Source of the DNA: Sulfurimonas sp.
GTDB lineage: Bacteria > Campylobacterota > Campylobacteria > Campylobacterales > Sulfurimonadaceae
DNA: 55,682 bases
Assembly (NCBI RefSeq): GCF_018698455.1
Contig: NZ_JABIOQ010000054.1
Coordinates: 1 to 55,682 of the forward strand
Direction of reading: 5' to 3'
Notes under the pieces: model-generated
Seen by the model: the letters and a program-made list of their open reading frames with translations, nothing else
The model's database searches: none
Told to the model about the DNA's origin: nothing
Translations under genes and position numbers: made by a program
Part shown: positions 44,442 to 52,662 of the stretch, piece after piece
Layout of the letters: each line of letters opens with the position of its first letter
Position numbering within the stretch: position 1 is the first letter of the stretch

Positions 44442-44714
44442 CTATTGAATCTCGCTAATAGCCTTTAGTAAACCATCTTTATAGTCACTTTCTCCAAGTT
44501 CACTTATCTTTGCCTTGTAGTCGTTTATAAGAGACATAAACTCATCTCCATTAGCTAGCTCTTGTTGCTCGCGTTTATGTTCATAGTAATAACATAAGTC
44601 TGCTAACCACTTAGATATTTTCATATAACCTTTGTCAAAGTCATTTGGTTTCTTTGCAAATCTATATGTTGCTGATTGTTGATAGAGTGCTGCGTTTAGT
44701 TTATTAAAATCCAT
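44442..44714 (-). CDS. Small hypothetical protein
   Basis: A 90-residue, charged, helical protein (MDFNKLNAALYQQSATYRFAKKPNDFDKG, ending LLKAISEIQ). No family or motif is recognised. It follows the methyltransferase gene at a distance of 69 bases on the same strand. Confidence 0.5.
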   Translation of the reverse strand: MDFNKLNAALYQQSATYRFAKKPNDFDKGYMKISKWLADLCYYYEHKREQQELANGDEFMSLINDYKAKISELGESDYKDGLLKAISEIQ

Positions 44715-44783
44715 AGTGTAAGATTAGCTTGTTTTAGAGAGTAGGGTTAAAAATATGACAGATTGAAAAGAAACACTAGAAAC

Positions 44784-45986
44784 CTAGCGAATCTTTCGAA
44801 TAAAGACAACTTTTAAGTAGTCTCCCTCTTTGAACTTCTCTAGGACTTTGAAGTCCTTTGGCAGAGTGAAACTCTCTTCGACTTTGAACTTTCCCTTTAA
44901 CTCTCTAAACGCTTTAGATATAAAATCTCTAAAAGTCATCATGCTAAAGTTTGCAGAGTTCGTTGAAGCGACGATTATTCCGTTTGTATTGGTTATTTGA
45001 ATGACTTCTTTTAGTAAGTTGACATAGTCCTTACTCGCACTAAATGTGTGCTTTTTACTTCTTGCAAAACTCGGAGGGTCAACTACGACCATGTCGAAGA
45101 GTAGCTTTTTACGAACGGCATACTTGAAGTAGTTAAAAACGTCTTCGACTATGATGTCTTGCTTTTGCACATCAATGGCGTTTACATTGAACTGTTCTTG
45201 TGTTTTTACTAGACTGCGTTTGGCTAAGTCTACGCTTGTAGTCTTTTTAGCCCCACCAACAGCTGCGAAAACTGAAAATGCACCAGTATATGAAAAAGTG
45301 TTTAAAACAGTTTTACCTTTAGCATATTTGTCTCTAATGGCCGCTCTTACATCTCGTTGGTCTAAAAACACTCCAACCATCGCACCATCATCCAAATATA
45401 TGGCAAAGTTAACTCCATTCTCTTTAACAATTATTGGTGCATCTGCCTCTTTTCCAAATAAAAAATCATTGTCATCATCAAGGTATTTTCCTTTTCCATC
45501 AAAACGTTTTTTCTGGTAAATACCTTTGTACTCAACACTCTGTTTTAATGCTTCAAGAATAATATCTTTGAGCGCATAAATACCAAGGCTATACCAAGTA
45601 AGCATATAAAAACCATCAAAGTAGTCTATGGTTAAACCGCCAAGACCATCTCCTTCACCATTTAAAACTCTAAACGCGGTAGTAGACTCATTTTTATAAA
45701 ACTCTTCTCTATAGGCAACTGCTGCTTTGATTTTTTTGACAAAGAAGTCTATGTCTATGGAATCGTTCTTGTGTTGAGTAAGTACCCAGCCATAGCCTTT
45801 GTTCTGAATTCCATGATAGCCTTTTACTATAAATCTATTTTTCTCATCGACAAGGTTTATAACGGTTCCTTCTTCGGGCAATTGCTCTAAGTTAGTTATA
45901 GACTTTTTGGAAATAAGCGGATAACCATTAGTATAGGCATCAATATAGTCAGGTTTTATAGTTAAAGTTTTTTCAATTTTATAAAT
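44784..45986 (-). CDS. RlmI-like 23S rRNA methyltransferase, probably started at ATT
   Basis: A class I methyltransferase of the RlmI type: an N-terminal PUA-like domain, then VGVFLDQRDVRAAIRDKYAKGKTVLNTFSYTGAFSVFAAVGGAKKTTSVDL (SAM-binding motif I) and the catalytic VVVDPPSFARSK. The first common start codon in frame is TTG at 45881 (365 residues), but that cuts off the PUA start. The frame continues upstream as KIEKTLTIKPDYIDAYTNG with no ATG, GTG or TTG. AGAGGA lies 6 bases before an in-frame ATT at 45986, giving 400 residues, close to the family's ~396. I therefore favour ATT. One TAG separates it from the lysine-rich frame upstream. Confidence 0.78.
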   Translation of the reverse strand: MYKIEKTLTIKPDYIDAYTNGYPLISKKSITNLEQLPEEGTVINLVDEKNRFIVKGYHGIQNKGYGWVLTQHKNDSIDIDFFVKKIKAAVAYREEFYKNESTTAFRVLNGEGDGLGGLTIDYFDGFYMLTWYSLGIYALKDIILEALKQSVEYKGIYQKKRFDGKGKYLDDDNDFLFGKEADAPIIVKENGVNFAIYLDDGAMVGVFLDQRDVRAAIRDKYAKGKTVLNTFSYTGAFSVFAAVGGAKKTTSVDLAKRSLVKTQEQFNVNAIDVQKQDIIVEDVFNYFKYAVRKKLLFDMVVVDPPSFARSKKHTFSASKDYVNLLKEVIQITNTNGIIVASTNSANFSMMTFRDFISKAFRELKGKFKVEESFTLPKDFKVLEKFKEGDYLKVVFIRKIR

Positions 45987-45989
45987 AGA

Positions 45990-46093
45990 CTATCCTCTAG
46001 ATTCTTTTTTAGCTTTTTTGTCTTCTCTTTTTTCTTTTAAAGTTTTAGTAGGTGCTTTTTTGCAGATTTTTGAACGTCTTTACCTTTCGCCAT
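45990..46093 (-). CDS. Tiny lysine-rich protein needing a -1 frameshift
   Basis: ATG at 46093 follows a strong ribosome site (AAGGAGAT). Frame zero reads MAKGKDVQKSAKK and then 5 more residues to a TAA at 46039-46037. A -1 shift at codons AAA-AAG instead reads APTKTLKEKREDKKAKKESR and one more glycine to a TAG, making a 34-residue basic protein. The shifted product is uniform in composition, and small proteins beginning this way occur in relatives as far as I recall. Either a programmed frameshift, or an A-run indel, explains the break. Confidence 0.5.
46055..46061 (-). promoter_or_regulatory. dnaX-type slippery heptamer
   Basis: The minus strand reads A AAA AAG exactly in the zero frame of the lysine-rich ORF (codons GCA-AAA-AAG). 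This is the most efficient bacterial -1 slippery sequence known, used in E. coli dnaX. No obvious downstream stem-loop is visible, so efficiency is uncertain. Confidence 0.5.
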
Positions 46094-46252
46094 AATGATC
46101 TCCTTCATATGATTTTAGTTTATAGATTCATTGTATCGTAATTTTGATATATACTTATTGAGTTGGGGTTTTATCGGATTTAAAACTTAAGTAATTTTGT
46201 CTGTATTAATTTATAATATAAATATTTAATTTAATATGATAAAATTCCAATT

Positions 46253-46519
46253 ATGAAATTAAATGTACTGTTATCTATCTTTTTTATAATTGTTACAACT
46301 TTATCAGCTGCTCATGAAGTAGAACATATTATGCTTGATGATGATTCATCATGTTTAGTCTGTAATGTAAACAATAATTTAATATCAGCTGATGTCATTG
46401 ATATATCTCAACTTGTCGAGATTATCCATTTTGAAAAAATTTCACAAAACAACTTCATTTCCACTCTTCATATAAAAGATAGAAACAACCAAAACCGTGC
46501 TCCACCTTCAGTATCCTAA
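46253..46519 (+). CDS. Small secreted His/Cys protein of the metal operon
   Basis: An 88-residue protein with a signal peptide (MKLNVLLSIFFIIVTTLSA) and a mature part starting AHEVEHIMLDDDSSCLVCNVNNN, with two histidines and a CxxC pair, resembling DUF2946-type proteins. It leads the gene set containing a ZnuA-like protein, so it may bind or sense a metal in the periplasm. The function is not established. Confidence 0.5.
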   Translation: MKLNVLLSIFFIIVTTLSAAHEVEHIMLDDDSSCLVCNVNNNLISADVIDISQLVEIIHFEKISQNNFISTLHIKDRNNQNRAPPSVS

Positions 46520-46585
46520 CTGCCCAATAATAAAACAAAAAACTTTATAAAAACAAAATATTATTATTAAACAGGATATACAACT

Positions 46586-47884
46586 ATGAAAAAAATAAAT
46601 AAGATACTATTATCAAGTGCACTATGTGCAAGTTTCGCTTATGGCGATGTAGCTACATTACTACCGGCTGAAAAAAGAACCTTTGATCAATCACAATATG
46701 TTCCAGACATCTCTGCAATTCTAGATTTCTCATTTGTAAATAACAGTGTGAAAAATGATGAAATCGGACATTTAGAACTTCCAGGTATTGCTCACGGACT
46801 TTTAGGTGAACACACTGATGGGGATACGACTCATGCGACTTACAATGCAAAACAAGGCTTTAACCTAAACTATGTTGAAATGATTTTATCGAGTAATGTA
46901 GATCCATTTCTCAGTATGGATGCCGTTTTTCACTTTAGCCAACATGGAGTCGAAATAGAAGAAGCTTACTTTACAAGTACAGCTCTTGGAAATGGTCTTA
47001 GAGCGAGAGGTGGAAAAATTCTCTCAAACTTTGGTTATTTAAATGCTCAGCATCACCATTACTGGGATTTTGGGGATATGCCACTTGTTTATGAAGCCTT
47101 TTTAGGAACACACGGTATAAATGAACTTGGTGCTCAACTTCAGTGGACTGCGCCAACTCCATTTTACTTAATGGCAGGTTTTGAAGTTCTACAAGGTGAA
47201 AATGAAATGATGTTTGGAAATGCTACTATTGGTGATGTTGAAGACCCAATAGTTAAAGGTGTTGATGCTCCATCACTCATGGTAGGGTACGTGAAAACCT
47301 CTTTTGACATTGGTGACACTACAATTTTTGGTGGAGTATCATATGCTCAAGGTAGTTCAATGGTGGACCACAGTACTGACGAGGAAGGACCTCATGTATT
47401 TAGTGGTGATAGTAAACTTTATGGAGCCGACTTGGTTGTTTTACACTCGTTTAACTCTTACAGCTCAATAAAATGGCAAAGTGAGTGGTTAAGTAGAGAG
47501 ATGGATGGTACACAGTATAATTTAGATGTAAATGCTACAGTACCAGTGCTAGCCTTAAATAAAAAACAGAGCGGTCTATATTCTCAACTTATTTACACAC
47601 ATAACCAAAATTGGAAAATGGGTCTGAGATACGATACAATCTATCAAAATGACATAGAAAAAAGTGCAGGAGATGATTCATTTGCTCCAACTGACCTAAA
47701 TAAGTACTCTGGAATGGTAGAGTATCACACAAGTGAGTTCGCACGTTTTAGACTTCAGTACAACCATAATGATGCTATGTATGGTGAAGAAGATGATAAT
47801 GGTGTACAACATAAACAAAGCGTAGACACGATTATGCTTCAAGCAAACATTGCTATTGGTGCACACTCGGCTCACTCGTTCTAA
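46586..47884 (+). CDS. Predicted outer-membrane beta-barrel protein of the metal operon
   Basis: A 432-residue protein with a signal peptide ending in ASFAYG and alternating strand pattern to the C-terminus (HSAHSF, a final aromatic as in barrels). Histidines cluster in loops (GIAHGLLGEHTDGDTTHATYN, FSQHGVEIEE, LNAQHHHYWDFGDMP). With a ZnuA-like gene next, it may be a porin for zinc or another metal. There is no TonB box or plug domain, so it is not a typical TonB receptor. Confidence 0.65.
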   Translation: MKKINKILLSSALCASFAYGDVATLLPAEKRTFDQSQYVPDISAILDFSFVNNSVKNDEIGHLELPGIAHGLLGEHTDGDTTHATYNAKQGFNLNYVEMILSSNVDPFLSMDAVFHFSQHGVEIEEAYFTSTALGNGLRARGGKILSNFGYLNAQHHHYWDFGDMPLVYEAFLGTHGINELGAQLQWTAPTPFYLMAGFEVLQGENEMMFGNATIGDVEDPIVKGVDAPSLMVGYVKTSFDIGDTTIFGGVSYAQGSSMVDHSTDEEGPHVFSGDSKLYGADLVVLHSFNSYSSIKWQSEWLSREMDGTQYNLDVNATVPVLALNKKQSGLYSQLIYTHNQNWKMGLRYDTIYQNDIEKSAGDDSFAPTDLNKYSGMVEYHTSEFARFRLQYNHNDAMYGEEDDNGVQHKQSVDTIMLQANIAIGAHSAHSF

Positions 47885-47891
47885 AAAGCAC

Positions 47892-47915
47892 TTGACACCT
47901 TTTTATAGGTGTCAA
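47892..47915 (+). promoter_or_regulatory. Intergenic hairpin before the ZnuA-like gene
   Basis: TTGACACCT and AGGTGTCAA form a perfect 9-base stem with a 6-base loop, between the barrel gene and the binding-protein gene. No U-run follows it, so it is more likely an mRNA processing or partial-attenuation site than a full terminator. Confidence 0.5.
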
Positions 47916-47944
47916 ATGATAAAACAAACTTTAAAGAAGATTTT

Positions 47945-48823
47945 ATGAATAAATATTTACTGCTGCTAACACTACTACCTCTAAGCCTTCTTGCAAATCT
48001 AAATATTGCAGTTTCTTATCCTTATATAGGTGCTATAACAAAAAGTATAGGCGGTAAAAATGTAAATCCTGTTGTTCTAGCAAAAGGAAATTGGGATCCG
48101 CATTTTATTATCCCGAGACCTTCACTTATTGCAAAAGTAAGAAATGCTGATGGACTTATAATTAACGGTGGTCAACTTGAAATAGGTTGGTTGCCTCCAC
48201 TTATAAGAAGAGCAGGTAATCCAAAAACAAATGTAAACACTAAAACTTTTTTAAACCTTTCTCGATACATAGAGCTTATAAACAAACCTTCAAGTGTAGA
48301 TCGAGCAAATGGTGATGTACATCCAGATGGAAATCCACACTTTCACCTTGACCCAAACAATATTTTAATTTTGGCAAATGTTATTAAACTCTATTTATCT
48401 TCAATTAATCCTGATGATACAAATATTTATGAAAAAAATTATATAGAATTTTCCCAAATGTGGAAAAAGAAAATAAGTATATGGAATGAAAAAATGCTTA
48501 CTAAAAGAGGGCTAAAAGTTATACAGTTTCATGATAATCTCGCTTTTTTTAATAAGGCATACGGATTAACTAGTATTGCTACTATAGAACCACTTCCGGG
48601 TATCCCACCCTCATCAAGATATATCATAAGTCTTATAAAACTTATAAAAAAAGAAAATCCAGCTTATATACTCCATGATGTTTATCACTCTACAAAGAGT
48701 GCTAAATACATCTCATCAAAAACAGGAATTCCTATTATCTTAATGCCTCACGATATTGGTGCTTTAGACAATATAGAAGATTTGATATCTCTTTTTGATT
48801 ATCTAACAGGTGCTATAAAATGA
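47945..48823 (+). CDS. znuA: ZnuA-like metal ABC transporter binding protein
   Basis: I chose ATG at 47945 (292 residues), which is preceded by AAGAAG and starts a signal peptide (MNKYLLLLTLLPLSLLA). A GTG-started form from 47909 would add 12 residues ahead of the signal. Cluster-9 binding-protein features are GNWDPHF, NADGLIINGGQLEIGWLP, GNPHFHLDP, QFHDNLAFF and IGALDN, giving the histidine/aspartate metal ligands. The His-rich flexible loop of ZnuA is shortened to VHPDGNPHFH. Zinc or manganese is the likely cargo. It overlaps the permease gene. Confidence 0.85.
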   Translation: MNKYLLLLTLLPLSLLANLNIAVSYPYIGAITKSIGGKNVNPVVLAKGNWDPHFIIPRPSLIAKVRNADGLIINGGQLEIGWLPPLIRRAGNPKTNVNTKTFLNLSRYIELINKPSSVDRANGDVHPDGNPHFHLDPNNILILANVIKLYLSSINPDDTNIYEKNYIEFSQMWKKKISIWNEKMLTKRGLKVIQFHDNLAFFNKAYGLTSIATIEPLPGIPPSSRYIISLIKLIKKENPAYILHDVYHSTKSAKYISSKTGIPIILMPHDIGALDNIEDLISLFDYLTGAIK

Positions 48824-50160
48824 TAGATATTTTTCTTACTCCCATAGCATTGGTGGTTATACTTGTAATGCTTCATAGTTACTTTGGTTTAGGAATTTTA
48901 AAAAGAGGGATTATCTTTACCGACTTAGCTATAGCACAGTTCGCAGCACTCGGTTCGGCTATAAGTTTAGGTTACTTTCATGAAGAGTACTTTTATGTGC
49001 TTACTCTGAGTTTCGCTCTTTTTAGTGCTCTTTTAATAGCAGTTGCTTCACAAAGACATATAAAGTTAGAAGCCTTTATTGGTTTGTTGTATGTCCTAGG
49101 TGCGAGTGGAATAATGATGGTCTTATCTAACTCCTCAGAGGGAATGGAACACTTTAAATCTCTACTTGCAAGTGACATACTTTTTACATCTCCAGAGGAT
49201 GTTGTGAAAAGTGCCATTATATATGCTTTTATAGCTTTAGCCCTTTGGAAAGTTTATCCTAGATTAGAAGGGTTTTTTAAAGAGCTTGCATTTTTCTCTT
49301 TGTTGGCGTTAACCGTTACTTCATCAGTACAACTTGCCGGTGTTTTAGTAGTTTTTGTACTCCTTATAGCACCTGCATTTGTTGCAGTATCACTTAAACT
49401 TAGAAATCCGCTACTTTCTAGTTTCTACTTCGGATGGTTTTTTAGTATTTCAGCTATAGTTATTTCATACTATTTTGACTTACCAACTGGTTATACCATA
49501 GTGTTTTTAGGTGCACTTCTTAGTGCAAGTATAGTGTTGTTAAACTCAGGTAAGAAAACTTCTTTACCCGGTTCCGATGGCGAACATAACATGCAAAAAG
49601 TATTTAAAACGCAGGACAAAGCAAAAGATTTTTACAGTAGACAGATGCTAGATTATTTAGCACCAGATATGCAATCATTTTTAGCAAAGCAAGAGATGAT
49701 GTTTATAGCGACTTCTGATGCTCATGGAGAGTGTGATAGCTCATTTAGAAGTGGTGAAGCTGGCTTTGTAATGGTAATAGATGAAAAAAGAGTCGTTTAT
49801 GCGGAGTACAAAGGAAATGGTGTTTTAGCATCTGCTGGAAATATTTCTGAAAATCCACATATTGGTCTTTTATTTATTGATTTCTTTGAAAATAAGGTGG
49901 GCATGCACATTAATGGAAAAGCGAAGATGATAAACGAAGAAGAACTTATTTCCCTAATGGATAGTTCTCATTATAGTGAGGAAAAAACAATTCACACTTC
50001 TATTAATCAGAAAAATGTTTTCTGGATTCTGATAGATGTTGAAGAAGCATATATACACTGTTCAAAAAATATACCCATTTTACAAAAGGCAAATGAATCC
50101 CTGCAAAAAGGAAAGATTCGTCCCGTCGATTTTTTTAATTTAAAATTTAAAACTTTATAG
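48820..50160 (+). CDS. ZnuB-like metal permease fused to a PNPOx-type flavin split-barrel domain
   Basis: Residues 1-250 are an ABC-3 permease with about eight or nine membrane segments: FTDLAIAQFAALGSAISLG, LLIAPAFVAVSL and GYTIVFLGALLSA match ZnuB. Residues ~265-446 are a different, soluble domain: FYSRQMLDYLAPDMQSFLAKQEMMFIATSDAHGECDSSFRSGEAGFVMVIDEKRVVYAEYKGNGVLASAGNISENPHIGLLFIDF, the pattern of PNPOx-like flavin-binding proteins. The reading frame is continuous across the joint with no stop. No ATP-binding subunit gene is in the cluster. An AraC gene ends inside its tail. Confidence 0.82.
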   Translation: MIDIFLTPIALVVILVMLHSYFGLGILKRGIIFTDLAIAQFAALGSAISLGYFHEEYFYVLTLSFALFSALLIAVASQRHIKLEAFIGLLYVLGASGIMMVLSNSSEGMEHFKSLLASDILFTSPEDVVKSAIIYAFIALALWKVYPRLEGFFKELAFFSLLALTVTSSVQLAGVLVVFVLLIAPAFVAVSLKLRNPLLSSFYFGWFFSISAIVISYYFDLPTGYTIVFLGALLSASIVLLNSGKKTSLPGSDGEHNMQKVFKTQDKAKDFYSRQMLDYLAPDMQSFLAKQEMMFIATSDAHGECDSSFRSGEAGFVMVIDEKRVVYAEYKGNGVLASAGNISENPHIGLLFIDFFENKVGMHINGKAKMINEEELISLMDSSHYSEEKTIHTSINQKNVFWILIDVEEAYIHCSKNIPILQKANESLQKGKIRPVDFFNLKFKTL

Positions 50161-51022
50161 ATAGATAAAAGCTTAATTCGAATCTGTTGTCATCTGATAG
50201 GTACTTGTTTCTTTTATAGATAGCATATGGTGGTTTGGTTGTAGTTTCGTATTCACTATTTGGCAACCATTCAGTATAAAGCCAATGCATAAATGGTAAA
50301 AAATCACCATCATCACCTTCTATGTCAAACTTAGCATAAACACCATCCGAGATATTGAATTTTGGTAGTCGTTCATGCTCAAGAATAGCTTTGTCATTCA
50401 CTTCAATACAAGCGACATATTGACACTCTTCAAGGTGAGTCACTGATGGGTTATCATGAAACAAGGCAATATGTATATAGTTTTTAATGTTATTACTATA
50501 AGTCCATGTTTGAATCTTTTGCCAAGTCTGTTTTATCTCATCGTTATAGCCATTATGTCTTATATAATAGGCTTCGATTTGTGGCATTTTTACAATACTT
50601 GCTTCAAGGTTGTCAAACTTCGCGTTTGACTCTTTTGCTTTTTGTGATTCTTCTAGTATTGTTTGTGAGTATCTTTTATACCCATCTTTTTTCCACTGTG
50701 TTGGAGTCATAAGAAATCTTTCTTTAAAAACTCTAATAAACGATGTCTGAGAACTATATCCACATAAGGAAGCTATTTCTGTGATCGTAGAGTACTTGTT
50801 TGTAAGTAAGAGAGTAGATGCTTTTTGAAGTCTTATAGATTTTATACTTTGGTATATATTTCTTCCGAATATTTCTTTAAATATTTTATGCATATAAAAC
50901 TTACTAATGTCAAAACTCTGTGCAAGTTCATCCATATTTATGTCTACATCGATGTTTGTGTAGATGTAGAATAGTATATCATTTGATATTTTTGTTTTTT
51001 TATTAAGTGTATCTCTTTTCAT
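50147..51022 (-). CDS. AraC family regulator with GyrI-like effector domain
   Basis: A 291-residue regulator. The N-terminal ~110 residues hold two AraC helix-turn-helix units (INMDELAQSFDISKFYMHKIFKEIFG and STITEIASLCGYSSQTSFIRVFKERFLMTPTQWKK). The C-terminal ~155 residues form a GyrI-like small-molecule domain (EAYYIRHNGYNDEIKQTWQKI, DDGDFLPFMHWLYTEWLPNSEY). Members sense drugs or metabolites. It converges on the metal permease gene, overlapping it by 14 bases, and is divergent from the carboxylase gene. Confidence 0.87.
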   Translation of the reverse strand: MKRDTLNKKTKISNDILFYIYTNIDVDINMDELAQSFDISKFYMHKIFKEIFGRNIYQSIKSIRLQKASTLLLTNKYSTITEIASLCGYSSQTSFIRVFKERFLMTPTQWKKDGYKRYSQTILEESQKAKESNAKFDNLEASIVKMPQIEAYYIRHNGYNDEIKQTWQKIQTWTYSNNIKNYIHIALFHDNPSVTHLEECQYVACIEVNDKAILEHERLPKFNISDGVYAKFDIEGDDGDFLPFMHWLYTEWLPNSEYETTTKPPYAIYKRNKYLSDDNRFELSFYLSIKF

Positions 51023-51183
51023 AGTTTTAATTATAACAAAAAAATAGCATATTATGTAATTAAAAATAAAACTAATAGACTGGATTCATAACAAGAATAG
51101 ATAATAAATTTAACAATATTAGTGAAGAATATTTTTTTTAAAGAGACTAAAATTTCGATAACTAAAATTACTTTGGAAAAACC

Positions 51184-52653
51184 ATGAAAAAAATATCAAA
51201 AGTTTTAATTGCTAATAGAGGTGAAATTGCTTTGCGAATAATTCGAGCTTGTAAAGAACTTGAAATTGAAAGTGTTGTTGTGTTTTCAGAGGCTGATGTT
51301 AATGGAGTATGGGTTCCAAGAGCAGATGAATGTTATCCAATAGTAGGTAATCCCGTTGAAGCCTATTTAAATTATAATAAAATAATTGATTTAGCAAAAA
51401 AATCAAACTGTGATGCTATTCATCCGGGGTATGGTTTTTTATCTGAAAGTGCTGAATTTGCTCAAGCCTGCGCGGATAATGGTTTGATATTTATAGGACC
51501 AAAACCACATCATATAGAACTGTTTGGTGACAAGATGGCTTCAAAAGTTGCTATGAAAAAGATAGGTGTTCCAGTCCTTGAAGGTACGAATACTCCTGTT
51601 CTTGATAAAGCAGAAGGTGAAGAGATTGCTCAAGTAATAGGCTTTCCTATTATTATAAAAGCTGCGTTTGGTGGTGGTGGAAGAGGTATGAGAATCGTTC
51701 ACGGCGCAAAAGAGTTTTCAAATATGTATGATTCGGCTACTAATGAATCAATAAAGTACTTTGGAAGAGGCGAAGTGTTTATAGAAAAATATGTCCAAAA
51801 CCCTAGGCATATAGAGATTCAGGTTGTCGCAGATGCTTATGGAAACGTAGTTCATTTAGGTGAGAGAGATTGTTCTATACAGCGTCGTCACCAAAAAGTG
51901 ATAGAGATAACTCCATCACCTCTTTTAAATGATGAAACTAGACAAAAACTTGCCGACATCTCTGTAAATGCCATGAAAAAGCTTGGTTATGAAAGTGTAG
52001 GTACAGTTGAGTTTTTACTTGATGAAGATGATAATATTTATTTTATAGAGATGAACACAAGAGTGCAGGTTGAACATCCTGTAAGTGAAATAGTTACCGG
52101 AGTTGATATTATTCAAAGAATGATAGAAATAGCTGGAGGGGACAAGTTAAAATACAAGCAAGAAGAGATCAATTTCAGAGGTTATGCTATAGAGTTTAGG
52201 ATTAATTCTGAAGATCCACAAAATAACTTTATGCCTACGGCGGGAACTGTCAAAAAGTATTTAACTCCTGGTGGTCCGGGAGTAAGACTTGACACTAGTC
52301 TCTACTCTGGATACGAACTTCCTACATGTTATGACTCAATGCTAGGTAAACTCATTGTGTCTGCACTTGACTGGAAAGGTGCTGTTGCTAAGGCTAGACG
52401 AGCACTTGATGAGTACTACATAGAGGGTATTAAAACAAACATACCACTTCATAGAGAAATAGTAAGAGATGAGGCTTTTATATCTGGAAAGTTTAATACT
52501 GGATACTTAGATACAAACATGAAAAAATTCAAACTAGATGTAAAGAGCTCAATTGCTAATGAAGAAGACAAATCTCTTAAGCTAGCGGATATGTTGAGAA
52601 TAATAAAAGAAAACAATTTAGTTTCAGTGAAAAATAACTTCACACTATATTAA
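51184..52653 (+). CDS. Biotin carboxylase subunit (pyruvate carboxylase A or AccC type)
   Basis: A 489-residue ATP-grasp enzyme that carboxylates biotin. Motifs: ISKVLIANRGEIALRIIRACKEL, AIHPGYGFLSESAEFA, GFPIIIKAAFGGGGRGMRIV (ATP loop), HLGERDCSIQRRHQKVIEITPSPLL and FIEMNTRVQVEHPVSEIVTGVDI. It is longer than the usual ~450-residue AccC and closer to the stand-alone pyruvate carboxylase A subunit, which is known in Campylobacter. No biotin-carrier gene is adjacent, so the partner cannot be decided. Confidence 0.85.
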   Translation: MKKISKVLIANRGEIALRIIRACKELEIESVVVFSEADVNGVWVPRADECYPIVGNPVEAYLNYNKIIDLAKKSNCDAIHPGYGFLSESAEFAQACADNGLIFIGPKPHHIELFGDKMASKVAMKKIGVPVLEGTNTPVLDKAEGEEIAQVIGFPIIIKAAFGGGGRGMRIVHGAKEFSNMYDSATNESIKYFGRGEVFIEKYVQNPRHIEIQVVADAYGNVVHLGERDCSIQRRHQKVIEITPSPLLNDETRQKLADISVNAMKKLGYESVGTVEFLLDEDDNIYFIEMNTRVQVEHPVSEIVTGVDIIQRMIEIAGGDKLKYKQEEINFRGYAIEFRINSEDPQNNFMPTAGTVKKYLTPGGPGVRLDTSLYSGYELPTCYDSMLGKLIVSALDWKGAVAKARRALDEYYIEGIKTNIPLHREIVRDEAFISGKFNTGYLDTNMKKFKLDVKSSIANEEDKSLKLADMLRIIKENNLVSVKNNFTLY

Positions 52654-52662
52654 GGAGTTACC

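Noticed and set aside
46160-46250. Zur or Fur box upstream of the metal operon
   Set aside because: The region is very AT-rich and several weak palindromes occur, but none stands out enough to report as a site.
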